Shown here: positions 24,845 through 40,990 of the stretch, piece by piece
Layout: each line of letters begins with the position of its first letter
Numbering within the stretch: the stretch's first letter is position 1
Translations under genes and position numbers: made by a program
Notes under the pieces: generated by a model
What the model saw: the letters and a program-made list of their open reading frames with translations, nothing else
Told to the model about the DNA's origin: nothing
Database searches by the model: none
From: Cristatella mucedo
Taxonomy: Eukaryota; Bryozoa; Phylactolaemata; Cristatellidae
Direction of reading: 5' to 3'
Assembly: GCA_009760855.2 (NCBI GenBank)
Contig: WPIO01000071.1
Location: 539,501 to 603,500, forward strand
DNA: 64,000 nt

Positions 24845-25850
24845 CATAAACAGTGGCCCGTGCGCGGCATCGTTGAACCTGAGGTCACAAAGCATTCACT
24901 CATAGTCAGGGTCAACCTATCACAGCCAAGGTTGTGCCACGAGCAAATGCCAATCCGAGATAACTGAACATCCGGTAGAAGATGGCTAAATACCATTCAA
25001 CCTGTCATACCCAGTAGGAGCATATGGGGGGGCTGGCAGCACTTAACTACCGAATGCTAAGCAGGAAGTTGAAACTAGAGAGAGCAGTCAAAGACTGCTA
25101 TTGCCGGGGGACAGGGAGCACATGCCTTTTACCTCAAGAACGTCGATCGATCGAAAACCTGGTGCTTTTCGGCCGAGGCAACTACTAGAGCCGAGGATGC
25201 TATTGCTACTACTATTGATATTATTGCTATTGTGGCTAAGTTATGCAGCTCCTTTGAGTACACGGCTTGAAGCCAACGGTGAAGAACTCTAGTAGCAAAT
25301 GCCGGGAGTTGTCGCCTCACATCTGGGAGCAGTGAATCCTTTCAGTCGCTGTCATTGACAGCCCGGCAAGGTCAAGGTCCAGGCATCTGGCTGGCTTTGT
25401 CAAGCAGGGCGAGGAGAGGCCATTATTCTGCTCACACCGGAGGCTTAGGTCTTTCTATGCAGGCGGATCGTAGTCTGGTATCTTAGCTCCTACCTGTCTT
25501 ACTTTCCTTCAAGAGATGCAACGAATCAAAGAAAGAGTTCTTTCGTTGGTTACCGAATGACCTTGTTTTCCAATTAACACGGCCGTGCAAACGCACACAC
25601 GGAAAGTAACCACCTCGGGGCTCACATCTGGCCTCACCGAATGACAAAGCAGAGCAGCAGATAAACTTGAGCAGTTTCCTCTAAAGAGCTGAAGCCAAAC
25701 TTTCCAGGCAAACGAGTGTAACAATCTAGGCAGCGAGAGCTGAGCACTCGTCGTGCCACGATGCTGGCTAGATCGGCATGCCGAGAGCCACGTGGCACAC
25801 TTGGCCTAGGCTGAAGCCAGTGACGAGTCCAAGCGGTGGCACCAAAGCGG
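24845..25850. other. Intergenic, nothing recognised
   Basis: No exon or repeat I can support. Confidence 0.35.
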
Positions 25851-25854
25851 TGGC

Positions 25855-25995
25855 AGCAAATACACGTGTTCGCACTCGTCAAGGTGGGCGCGAGCCACAG
25901 CGTTCGGTGCGTTCCTGTAAATGAGCGCTAAGCCTTGGAGGTCAACTGAGTATAACTCGATCTCAAGAGATCTCGTTATGACCTAATAAGCACTA
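25855..25995. repeat. Dispersed repeat shared with 36.1 kb
   Basis: Shares CAAGGTGGGCGCG, GCGTTCGGTGC, AACTCGATCTCAAGAGATCT and CGTTATGACCTAATA with 36065-36235. It contains an inverted-repeat core (GATCT and AGATC). Class unknown. Confidence 0.65.
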
Positions 25996-26460
25996 ATTAA
26001 AGCACGAAATACGAGAAATTGTTGCCGCAGAGGCGCAGCCTGCCCTAAACCCAGAAGCCCTGCAGTGGCGCACCTGCAGACACTGCACAGCATCTGTGTG
26101 CAGTGTCTTCGCAAGCTTTCACTGAACCAGCATCTGACTGGTCTGCTACAGAAGCCAAACTTACCAACTGGCAAGCGGCCTCGGTCCCTGCTGCACTTAG
26201 CCTAACATTACAAGAGCAAATGTTTGCGGATCAGTCGACAATAAAAACCAGCAATCGGCTGTGCAGCCACGTGCAGCCACCAATCAACGAGGGTGGTGAG
26301 CTTTCACGGACCAAAGACACTTGGCCAGAAGTTGCCCCATTGTTTCACTAGCAGACAAAAGGCACATTAAGTCATGTATGCATGAAGTGCTTACCAAGCT
26401 TTCAGAGCCGCAGAGCAGAGCAGAGCAGAGCGCACGCTGCCATTTAGGAAGGCTTCGGGC

Positions 26461-26702
<242 letters not shown>

Positions 26703-26734
26703 TGGTGAGCCGTAATGGCGAGTTAATAATAAGA

Positions 26735-26852
26735 TAATGCCGTGATTCGAGTCCTGCAGTGCACGATCCTTTATCGCCACTGCAAGCTGTGGTGAAAGCC
26801 GTAAAGGCTTCTGTCGCTATGCAAAAAGAGGCTGCTTAATCAGCTAGGATTT
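26735..26852 (+). repeat. SINE, second subfamily
   Basis: GATTCGAGTCCTGCAGTGC (B-box-like), then GCCGTAAAGGCTTCTGTCGC and CAAAAAGAGGCTGCTTAATC. Matches 5690-5825 and 40205-40380. Confidence 0.7.
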
Positions 26853-26859
26853 ATTGATT

Positions 26860-27770
26860 TACTAGACCGAGAATGACCGAATGTCAGACAGAGATAGAGA
26901 GACAAAGACAGGCCGACAGAGAGACAAAAGACAGCTGAAATAAAAGCTGCAAGCAGTTCTGCACTCAGACAGTAAAAGAAGCTGGCGTGGCATAGCGAAC
27001 ATCCCGCACGTAGTGAGAGCTCCTCACGGAAGCCGCTTGTGGCCACTAAGCAGCCATTCTTCGCCGAAGAAAGTCAGAAGAGCGGCGGCGGCGGCGGCGG
27101 CGGCGGCAGAGCAGCGGCAGCAGCAGCGCTGCCAGCAGCGGCGGCGGCAGCAGCAGCGCAGCAGCAATAAGCAGCAGCACCGAATGAACGAATGAACGCA
27201 TCTCGCCGCTGCCGCCGACAGTCGAGCCAATGGCAAAGGACCGGGCGAGCGCTTCCGACAGAGGATGCATGCTCACAGCCGTGAGCTACGCTAACGCTGG
27301 CGAGGGTCGAGCAAGTTCGGCTCGCTTCGTACGGCACCCAGCAATTACGTGCACATGGGGTCATCCGCTTCCGGCAGCAGCCAAGAGCCTGCAGCTCACA
27401 CTAAGGGGAGGAGGGAATCTGCAACTGACAGCGCTGCCTCCTTGCCAGCCAAAGCGGCAATCGTGCCGCCGCCACACGCTCGCACGCACTAGGGTAGGTA
27501 CACTAGAGTCCGCCAGATGGCAGGCTGCCGGCTGGACCCGATCGAGCAGACGATGCAGCCGCCGCAGGCACCAGGCGTGTCAAACCGTGGAGCGGAGCTG
27601 ACCGAAGGCCAAGCCCCCCCCCTGCGGTGCCCGGCGGAAGGCCTCGAGAGCTCAAAGTCGGCAGAGGGTAGGCATTCGATTCCTCACGGGCGTTCGATCG
27701 CTGCTGCCACCGGCACCGCAGAGGCAGAGGGCCAGCGCCGCTGCTGCCGCCTGAGGAGGCCCTTTGATGA
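26860..27770. other. ATG12 3' flank
   Basis: Holds a (CGG)n then (CAG)n trinucleotide stretch at 27075-27175. No AATAAA for the minus-strand ATG12 gene was found close to its stop. Confidence 0.4.
27075..27175 (+). repeat. (CGG)n/(CAG)n trinucleotide tract
   Basis: About eight CGG units at 27081-27108 followed by impure CAG units. Confidence 0.85.
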
Positions 27771-27772
27771 CG

Positions 27773-32086
<4,314 letters not shown>

Positions 32087-33119
32087 TACCGGCCGAAGCT
32101 AACGCAGCTAGTACGGCGAGCGCGTACGAGCCGACAGACTACTTCGCTCTGGACGACGTATACTCTTCCGGAGGAGCCGAGCGGCTTCTGTCGACGGGAG
32201 GCGGCGGCGGCGGCGGCGGCGGCGCTTGCAACTCTCGGGCGGAGCTGCTTAGCGCCTGCACGTGACTTGGCCAGCAGACGATGCGCTTTGAAGAAAGGAG
32301 CCGCAGAAAGATCGAAGAATGCCAGAATGAGGCGATCGAGACTAATCTGCTAGCGGCCGGACACAGCCGAACGGGTCTCAGGCCGACGACACATCAGAGA
32401 GCGCTAGCGACGGCAGCCCATAAATAGCCTTCACCGAGAGCGACCAATTTCGTACCTTCTCATCCAGAGAGTGCCACAGCAACGCCCCCTCACCTTGCCG
32501 GCCGCCCTCCCGCTTGGCCACAATCGCCAGCGAGAGGGACCGATGTAGGTCGCACGCTCCCAAAGCCAGGAATTCTCTTCCAACTGATGTCACGACATAC
32601 CTTGAATTGAATAAACATAAAAATAAGCAACAAATGTGCGTGTTTCTCGCAGCGTTTGCTGGGTCCTGGTGGACTGTCCTTCCGTTTACGCATACAACCG
32701 CAGTCCTCGCAATCGCCAACCGTATTGTCGCGCTTCCTTTACAGCATATGCAAAGCGCATAGAAAAATATTTATTTCTCTAATGGTAAAATAAAAATATA
32801 CTACCGTTATTAGTAATTAGAGTATGCTACTAACCATTCCGTGAAATGAGCTTTTGTAACGTCTATGCAATAGATTATAAACGATGCTTTCTGAATCGTC
32901 ATTATTCAAGAGCCGATAATCTGACCTATGTTAGCGTACACTCGTTTCAATATTAGTCGCAGTTGCCGTTAAAATGCCAAACAGTGAAAGGACGGGAAAG
33001 TTTAGCTTGCCTTATTCGATTCCTACTCTTTGGATATGTAGTGCCAGCACAGTACTGGAGAGTGCGATATAAAGACGAAGAAAACGCGGCTACGCCGAGC
33101 AAAGGAGTACAAATAGCTT

Positions 33120-33260
33120 AACAATAATAGTAATAGTAACGGCACATTTGATATAGCGCCCTCAGAGAACTCAATCTCTTTCTAGGCACTTTACATTTGC
33201 TGCTAAGGCAGCCCGATTGAAGTGTTAGCGGTAGCATGGCGGCCTATAGAGAGACGTAGG
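33120..33260 (-). mobile_element. LINE family I, 3' end in duplicate A
   Basis: Plus strand: GATATAGCGCCCTCAGAGAA, CTCAATCTCTTTCTAGGCAC, then the start of the UTR. Its orthologous copy is at 51880-51990, so this insertion predates the duplication. Confidence 0.8.
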
Positions 33261-34230
33261 CGATGATGCTTTTAATACTCAAGCGACCAAGCGCTCTCGC
33301 GCCCTCTCTCTCTCTCTCTCTCTCCCGCCGTTGGCGTTGCGATTGCCGAAGCGCCACGCATCGAGGCGCGCGCAGCCGCCCCACGTCCTGTCGGCGCTCG
33401 TCTATCGAATCCTACTGCACGGACGTGCGTCTGTGCGTGTCATTTCTGTAGATCGCATGTATGTAGGCATGTATGTATAGCATGCAGGCTCCTCTGATGA
33501 GCCGGTAGTGAACAGCTGTTAGAAGCATCACCGAGAGGGGCCGATACACAGCTGTGGTCCGCGCGGGATGTGGCATAAACAAAGGCCGATAACCCCAGGT
33601 GGACAGATGGTGGATTTACCATCCGGGTCGGCCTGTGCAAAGTTGCGGTCCTCGATGAATCAACGGGGTCGACGACGGAAGCCGAGGAGTAGAGGAGAGG
33701 GAGCCGAATGGGAGAAGGGGCCGAAGGGAGTCGTGCGCCCATCGGCTCCGTGCGTCGTAGTAAACTGTTGGTGTTCGGCATCGGCTGGCTCTCTGCTGTG
33801 CAAATCAAACGACAATTTCGGCGGTCGCAACAGACCAATTTCGTTGGCTGGTTGCTATCGTGATCGTCTTAGAAGCATTTCGACTAGGCCCTCGGCTGAA
33901 GCGAAGTGACAAATAGCACTTCCTAGACAAATCCCGTAAGCGCCGATGACGCGGTTGCGTATTAACCTTATTACGGACCAGTCTGCTTGGCATGACACCG
34001 ATGTAAACACGCCAGGCGGATGGGGACGCTGTGCCCACGCCGCCCAGCACGTTTCCGAGCCACGATTAATCAAAGATGGCTGTCCGGCGTGTTCTGCCCG
34101 TTCCGCTGGCAATGCTCGTCGCTTTCTCCCTCGGCGGTGAGTAAGAGATGCTTTTCAGTGCATAATTTGTATCCTACTCGCGGCCGAGGAAGCCAGGAAG
34201 TGAACGGGTGTGCCTCAAGGAGTCATCGAA

Positions 34231-34913
34231 GTCACTGCTTACTGGCCTACCAGCATGTGCGATCAGGCGATTGCAGCTGGTGCAAAACTCTGCAGCTAGG
34301 CTTGTCTGTCGTGAGCGTCGCAGTTGCCACATTACTCCACTTCTCGCCGACCTGCACTGGTTACCAGTCAAGCAACGGATTGACTTCAAGGTTTTGTCGC
34401 TCACTTTTAGGTCTCTTCATTCTATGGCTCCAGCCTATCTTTCAGATACACTACCCCATCAGGCAAAGCATCGTACCACTCGCTTTTCGGAATCCAACAG
34501 TCTAGAAATACCTCGTACAAACCTTAAATCCTTTGGAGACCGTGCATTTAGCTCGTATGCTCCCACAGCCTGGAACTCCCTCCCGACCTGCATCAGAACA
34601 TCCCCTGACCTGACCACATTCAAAAGAAACTTAAAAACATACCTATTTAGGACAGCATTTAGTGGGTCCTTGTGATTCGTCCTCGATGTGCTTATGCGTG
34701 CTGACACTGTTCATGCTGCCACTAACCACATTTGCATGCTGACCCAGTGCATGTAACCCCTAACCATGTTATTCATTTTGTTTGTTTTTCAAGCATGATT
34801 TTACTTACTATTCTATTGCGTATCACTTTGCAGCAAATGTAAAGCGCCTAGAAAGAGATTAAGTTCTCTGAGGGCGCTTTATCAAGTGCAATATTATTAT
34901 TATTATTATTATT
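34231..34913 (+). mobile_element. LINE family I, best-preserved 3' insertion with TSD
   Basis: A 683-bp 5'-truncated insertion flanked by ATCGAA (34225-34230 and 34914-34919). The empty site is preserved at 52690 or so in the duplicate. An open frame covers the C-terminus after the RT (LQLVQNSAARLVCRERR, LLADLHWLPVKQRIDFKVLS, TAWNSLPTCIR, NLKTYLFRTAF). A UTR of about 230 bp follows, then the hairpin 34841-34880 (arms AAAGCGCC with GGCGCTTT and AGAGA with TCTCT), then (ATT)n. It is L2/CR1-like by these blocks and its short-repeat tail. Confidence 0.92.
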
Positions 34914-35204
34914 ATCGAACGCAGCCTGTTTGCTGTGGAGCTCCGGCGGTCCGTTCGCGATTCGTATTCGCAGCTTCGGATGACGGCTAGATTTCAGTAC
35001 GATCGCTCGGGTGAGCCTAGTGTTTCTTTTAGCTTGCTCTGCGTCGAGAGGGGCTGAACGGAACTTTCATTTCCTTACGAGTACTCTTGGACCAACGGCC
35101 AGTCACGTGGTCAAGCCCCGTGGCTCAGCCGTTCGCTTCTGCTTCGACGTTGCCGCTCTCTTTTCGGCCGCTGCCGCCATTTTACATTCAACACCAGTCT
35201 TTGT

Positions 35205-35355
35205 TTAGCCCTGTAGCTAAGGTGCTCGCCTCGACCAAGGTCAAGAGTAATGCATCTGATGACCGAGGTCGTGGGCTCGAGCCCAGCCTCATCTGTGACG
35301 TTCCTGAATAGCGAGTAAAGCTCTCTGCCACGACGCTATGCAAAGTAATTTCGTA
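35205..35355 (+). repeat. tRNA-headed SINE in duplicate A
   Basis: A box TAGCTAAGGTGCTCGCC, B box GTCGTGGGCTCGAGCCC, tail GAGTAAAGCTCTCTGCCACG and CTATGC. The duplicated counterpart is at 52982-53130. Confidence 0.75.
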
Positions 35356-36064
35356 CATATTTTTTGCACTCCTCTGTCGCACGGAAGTTTACGCCGTTGA
35401 TCGGTTTGCCATTTGTCCTGCTTCCTACTAGTGCCACCCTCAAAGCGGTCATGGGAAAAAATTGCCTTCTTTTGATCGGGAGGTAGGAAATGGCCCTTTG
35501 CGGAGCACCACATTGTCATTTCTAGTTAGCGTAACTAGCAATATGAAAGTTTTCCGCGCGTGGCTCTCATCGCCCGCGGCCACGCGATCTTTCTCTATGA
35601 AGAGCTCGCCGTCACCCACGGGCAGGGTGGGCTCTTGTGGGCTCTCGCGGAACGCATCTGCGTTTTAATTTGTCAGATAGTCAGCTGCGCCTTTTCAAGC
35701 AGTGAAGACGGCCCTGCTCTTAAAGGTGTCCACGCTTGGTCATTGGTTCCTGGATTAGGTGAGTGTTTTCCGGTAATGGAACCTGGTCGTTGGTCATCCG
35801 TCCATCTTGGCCTCTCGGTTCTCCTTCTTTTAGATGCTATTGCAAATAGTCATGCAATAATAATTTAGTAATAAGAATAGTGATATAATATTATATATTA
35901 ATTTTAGACGGCAAGAATTATAGTAGTAAGCAAGCTTACGTAGAGAAACGTTGAGTCCAGCCATTGCTGCCTCTATTACTCATATTTACTTTTCTCAGAC
36001 TTAGCTCTATAAGAACCGATAGCTTCACTTCGGCCTTAACCATGCAGTTCTGTCCTGCAGGAAT

Positions 36065-36235
36065 TCGGTTCGGCTCGACACCACCAGGCACGTGTTCGTA
36101 CCCGCCAAGGTGGGCGCGCGCTACGGCGTTCGGTGCATTCCTGCAAATAAGCGCAGAGCCTCGGTGGTCTACTGAGTACGACTCGATCTTAAGGGATCTC
36201 GTTACGCCCTAATACGCGCTGACAAAAGGTCGGAA
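36065..36235. repeat. Dispersed repeat shared with 25.9 kb
   Basis: Contains CCAAGGTGGGCGCGCG, GGCGTTCGGTGCATTCC, CGACTCGATCTTAAGGGATC and CGTTACGCCCTAATA. It starts right after the end of duplicate A. Confidence 0.65.
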
Positions 36236-36275
36236 TTCGAGCAATCGCGGATTTAGGCGGTGGAGGGACTGCCCG

Positions 36276-36360
36276 CTCTAAACCCTAAACACCAAAACCC
36301 TAAACACTAAACCCTGAAAGCGTAAACACTAAACCCTAAACCCCAAAACCCTAAACCATA
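36276..36360 (+). repeat. Degenerate telomere-like CCCTAAA block
   Basis: Repeats of the form CCCTAAAC, with ACACTAAACCCT and CCAAAACCCTAAAC. They resemble the TTTAGGG complement rather than pure TTAGGG. About 85 bp, interstitial. Confidence 0.75.
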
Positions 36361-36435
36361 TATACGGGAGAAATGTCCTTTTGTCCCATGGGTGAAAAAT
36401 CTTGGGGGAATGTCCGGGGAAAAACGTCCGTGGTG

Positions 36436-36667
36436 ACTGGGTGACGTGTGCGCGCACGTACCCCACTGGGTGACGTGTGCGCGCACGTACCCCACTGGGT
36501 GACGTGTGCGCGCACGTACCCCACTGGGTGACGTGTGCGCGCACGTACCCCACTGGGTGACGTGTGCGCGCACGTACCCCACTGGGTGACGTGTGCGCGC
36601 ACGTACCCCACTGGGTGACGTGTGCGCGCACGTACCCCACTGGGTGACGTGTGCGCGCACGTACCCC
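36436..36667. repeat. 29-bp minisatellite, 8 copies
   Basis: Exactly eight copies of a 29-bp unit starting ACTGGGTGACGTG. Each contains the palindrome GTGCGCGCAC within 18 bases of strict purine/pyrimidine alternation. The copies appear identical. Because 29 is not a multiple of three, it makes the same peptide in all three frames, so those frames are artefacts. Confidence 0.97.
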
Positions 36668-36669
36668 AA

Positions 36670-37710
36670 AAAGAAAGCCCCCCCCCCAGCCTACGGGATG
36701 GGGAGCAGAATGTAGCCGTCATAAACCTGAGATTAGCATTGCAGTCAACTCTAGGTAAACGCATTGAAAAGGTTATATCTGAATGCGAGGAGAAAAGAAG
36801 AAACTATAATCACGAGAATAGATTCTAGGAGTCTGAAAACGGCAGATCTCATTAATTAGTCAGCACTGAAAAGTGAATAAGATGATTTGTCGGTCAATGT
36901 ATTATATTAACTAGAGTTTCAAAAAGATTGTATGTTATTGAAAATTAATAACTAAATGCATGCAAATAGCTTTGTAAATTAAATAATCGAAGACATCGTT
37001 TGCATAAGTTAAAACTTGTAACCGAAAAAAAACTGGTTCTCTACTAACCTTGACGACTCATGGCAGTCGCTCTGGAAGTAGAAATAAACTAAGAGGTAAA
37101 TCTAAGACAGAAATGATGTTTAAGAAGATTTAGCACACTGCTTTAGTATCCTAAAAGCTCTGAGTTTACTCTTTTCGCTAGTTTTTAACGCTAGTTACAT
37201 CGAGTTGGAGCCGATTTCGGGTTGACAGACTATGTATGATTTATATCTCTACTTAAAGCATGTGAACTAATCCGATATGTTGACGAAGTTTGCCTGAATC
37301 TTTACTATTCTTTTTGTCGTGATAAAATGGTACTTGCCAGTAGTGAAAGCAGACAGGTTTTATAAATTAGGGAAACGTGTGGAGATTTAGCCACCTTTTC
37401 TTTATCACGCCAAACCCGTGGAGTGAACCATTCCTTACATGTTGAGTAAAACGTTTCGGAAAACGTAGAGCTAGTCTGGTGATAGGAGATTATTTTGTAG
37501 CAAATATGCTATTTTTTAGTCAAACCTTTCTTACGATGTACACAAATGAGCAAGTAATTCTAAATTAACGCTAACTTGTATTCAGTTGGCTTACAGAATG
37601 TATAATCACGTCAATTACTTACAAATTGTTTCCTACATGACTCAAGCGGTTGAAAGTTTTGGCTTAATCTTTGTGGCCTGGTCTCTTAAAATTTTGTAAT
37701 AAAACTAGAA
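36670..37710. other. Gene A intron, AT-rich
   Basis: Start of the AT-rich half of the window. No exon or repeat recognised. Confidence 0.4.
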
Positions 37711-37714
37711 TATA

Positions 37715-38260
37715 TGTATAGCACCGCGCCCAAAGAACTCGTGTCTTTCTCGGCTTTAATATTTGATGCAAGGGAAGTATACTCGAATGGTTAGCGGTAG
37801 CTTTCTCAATGACAACGAGCATAACAAGGTTAGCGGCGACATGCACAGGGTCGGCATGCAAAAACGGTGAGTGCTCAAATGCACTGTTACAGCACTCATA
37901 AGCACGCAAAGGACTAATCACATGGAGCAACTAAATGCTTTGATAAGTATATTCATTTTTAGTTAATTTCTAAAGTAGGTGGCAGTACCCTTGAAATCGA
38001 TGCTTTGCTTGACTGGAAGCAAGTGCTGGTCAGCTAAAAGTGTTGTGACGCGGCAACTGTGACTCTTACGACAGGCAAGCCTGGCCAAGTTTTGCACCAG
38101 CAGTAACGCACCTGATTGCACGCGCCGAAGACGAGCAAACAGACAGTTACAGAAGTAGAGACGAATATCACGAATACATCGACAAATTTAGACGTAGCGT
38201 CCCTGTCTAAATACTTAAAACAGTCCCTGAACTTTTTCATTTTTTCGATGACATGTACGA
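37715..38260 (-). mobile_element. LINE family I, diverged 3' fragment
   Basis: Plus strand: GCACCGCGCCCAAAGAACTC, the UTR, then minus-strand coding text near 38040-38110 for a CKTW...LPVVRVTVA run equivalent to the QNSAARLVCRERRSC block. Frames are broken. Confidence 0.7.
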
Positions 38261-39299
38261 CTCTAGAACAAGCGAAGAAGATTTACCAGCTTACTAACTA
38301 AAGCACCTTTATACGACAGCAGTTTCCTTTGCATTACCCAGCTACACAGGAAAGCCGTTTTCCCCACCTTTTGGAAGTGCCAGCTGGGGTTGTGTACGCT
38401 TTTCTATATTCACTCGCTCGAGCTCGTCGTTTTATCAACTTCCAGCGAACTCTCAAGCTTCCTGCCAACTCAGCCTCTGCGGCGGCTCTGTTTAATTGAG
38501 CAACGTACGTGTATATAAATTGTGAATTGATACTGCACACGTGGGTAGGCTCGCAGCTATTTAATTGCGAACTGGCCCTGCTCCTGTTCGTTTGCTCCCA
38601 GAATCGCTACAACTTGAAATGGCAGGGATCGACTCTCTACTGTTCAGCGTAAGTTGTTTTCAAGCTCATCCGCGTGCGACGTATTATATTTTTGTATTAT
38701 ATTATGTGCGACGACGCCTGGCAAGCCATCTCTCAAGGTGACAGGATTGGAACTTTACCCAAGTTACCCAACCGTCGGCAGTGCGAACATTATTGGCCAC
38801 GTCTCCACTGAAATGGAGCTCTTCGCGAATTCCGTCCGTCGAACGAACGGGGCAACTGACCGGCGATCCAAATCGCTCTACGATGGCATTCAAGGCTGTG
38901 GATGCGCTTCCTTCAGAATTGTCAGGAGAATCGCTCTAAATTGTGAATGCACTTGAGAACTCTTACCTGGACTTGAGAGTTCATCGAAATCTTCTTTATC
39001 AACGACATCTCATTCTTCATCCGTGACTACGAACGATGCTAAAAGCTCTTCGACAAACTACAGCAGCATGTCGTCTATTGTAAACACTAGAAGCAGCTGC
39101 GAGCCTTCGTATTCCGGGAAGTCGGACCATCAGGTAATTCATTTTAGCTCGTACACCTTCATTTGCTGTTTTTCGATCATTTTCACAAGATTATCCTGTT
39201 ATCAGGTTGCAACAAATACGTATTATATTCAGGCATACATTATTAATTTTAAAATTATGTTATGGGATACCCTTGTGCCTCTTGCCTAACCTATTTAAA

Positions 39300-40200
39300 G
39301 GCGTAGTGCTAGTATTCAATCTGTAATCCGCGCCTTGTGAATTGCAATCATATCTGATCACATCATTTTGGTGCGGCCACACTGCTCAGGAAGCTTTTAA
39401 AGGTTAGGGACGTCTGTTCAGACAATTTCCACTATCATGAGTGCTTTGTAACTAATTAGGATCAATTCTTCAGAGTATTTTAGTCCTAAAAACGAAATGG
39501 TTTTAAATGCAGAAAATGCACTTAACTGATTCCGGACGCAATCAGTAACTATTTGTCGGTACTCATGTGAATACCTCCAAAAATGGAGTGTTAGAGCCTC
39601 TGTAGAATCTGTGAATCTTCCTTAAACAACGAAAGGCACTCTGATTATTCACGGATACGTTAAGCAATGATTTGGAAAACTTCTAAGTTCCTGTTTGGAA
39701 ACTGCGACAAGTTAGGTATTTTAGAGAGCAGTGCATAGGTCGTAAAATCCCTTTGATCAAGAAACTTCGATTGCACAGCTAAGATTACCTTGTTTCTCGG
39801 TGCAAGAACTGATTACAAAACCTAGCCCTTAACGTATGTGACAGTTATTTTAGCAGCCGTCCTAGTAGATAAACGTCTGGGCACAATCTGCAGTAACTAG
39901 CAGTATGAAATCAAATGTAATGTGATTATGGCTCAAACGTGTCCAGCAGCGGTACTATATTCTGCTAACCTCCGCGGTCCTTAAAAACTAACATTTTGTC
40001 AGTACTGTAGAAAGTTATTAGTAGCAAAGTTAGCAATAGCATACAAAAACCTCAACTTACATAAATTGAGGATAATGCCCAGCTGTAGCAGCTGAATATA
40101 GAAACAGGGTTACTATCTACGATCACGCTTAGTTGAGAGGCAGGATTTTCTTGAATTTATCCTTAGAATTTAGTAGGGCATGTGCATCACGTGCTCTTCT
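39300..40200. other. Gene A intron, nothing recognised
   Basis: AT-rich DNA between the stalk exon and a SINE. A missing exon that would repair the splice phase could lie here, but none was seen. Confidence 0.35.
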
Positions 40201-40204
40201 TCCG

Positions 40205-40380
40205 CGTTAGTCTCTCTGCTAGGTGAGGCGGTTGCTTCTCACGACATTGGTCCCGAGGTCGTGGGTTCTAATCCTGTGGGGGGGGGTGTGATCCTCTATT
40301 GCCGCTGCAAGCGATGATGATGGTCGTAAAGGCTCTTCTGTCGCTACACAAAAGAGGCTGTTAAATCAGCTAGTATATTT
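40205..40380 (+). repeat. SINE, second subfamily
   Basis: A-box-like TCTGCTAGGTGAGGCGG, B-box-like GTCGTGGGTTCTAATCCTG, then GTAAAGGCTCTTCTGTCGCT and CAAAAGAGGCTGTTAAATC. Confidence 0.75.
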
Positions 40381-40879
40381 TTTTATAGCCAATTAAAGTC
40401 TCCTCGAATTAGTATTCTAAATGTGTGGTATCGACGGCCTCAAAACGAATACTGCACATGCTCACAGTACTGAATTGTGAATATCGGCTCTCATGAAAAT
40501 TTAGAAATCTACCTGTAGTATTACGTCACCCGAGCAATAATCACGCTTCAATTATACAGAAGGCTGCATTACGATATCCAAGCATTTTTCGTCTTGCATC
40601 CTGATTTAGCCTTTTCATTTTTAACTTTAATAGAGCTTGATACAATTATTCAAGCAAATCGGTGCATCTTTTTTAAGATTAGCAGATAATTGACAGTTAC
40701 AAGAGTCAACTTGTAGCTCGAGATTCCTAAAGCTCGCGAGAGAACAGATTGCCTATTAATTTTTTCTATCATACAAGTTTTTGTGAGCCATGCATAAATC
40801 CCTGCAGTGCAGAGGTACAAAAACTCGTAATTGTAATACAAAAATGTACCTGCTAATTTTAGCATGAACTTTTCATTAT

Positions 40880-40990
40880 CAAGCACGTTACCACTCACTT
40901 TTTAATCATGTTTTTTTTGCAGCCAATTCAAACGAATTAAAAATAGATTGAGTTCTCTGAAGGCGTTTGGTCCTGTGTATTATTACTGTC
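40880..40990 (+). mobile_element. LINE family I, 3' end
   Basis: TATCAAGCACGTTACCACTC, then AATAGATTGAGTTCTCTGAA, GGCGTTTGG and ATT-like repeats. Confidence 0.65.

Larger units (their letters stand above)
32158..36041. repeat. Duplicated segment, copy A
   Basis: Near-identical to 50892-53820 apart from indels. It includes a (GGC)n stretch near 32203-32223, minus-strand LINE ends, the signal-peptide exon at 34076-34136 and a SINE near 35.2 kb. The A-only inserts are the LINE at 34231-34913 and about 380 bp around 33440-33815. Homology ends at CTTCGGCCTTAACC. Confidence 0.9.

Noticed and set aside
36436-36667. CRISPR array
   Set aside because: The units are directly adjacent with no variable spacers, and the DNA is eukaryotic.
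36307-36764. Three overlapping repetitive frames (GYVRAHVTQ type)
   Set aside because: The 29-bp unit is not a multiple of three, so one array reads open in all three frames with the same peptide. There is no start, splice or codon signal.
38654-39289. TGA at 38954 as a selenocysteine or reassigned codon
   Set aside because: Intact genes here use TGA (ATG12), TAG (Ly6, CFAP107) and TAA (gene B) as stops, and gene A has a second stop (TAG) in its tail.
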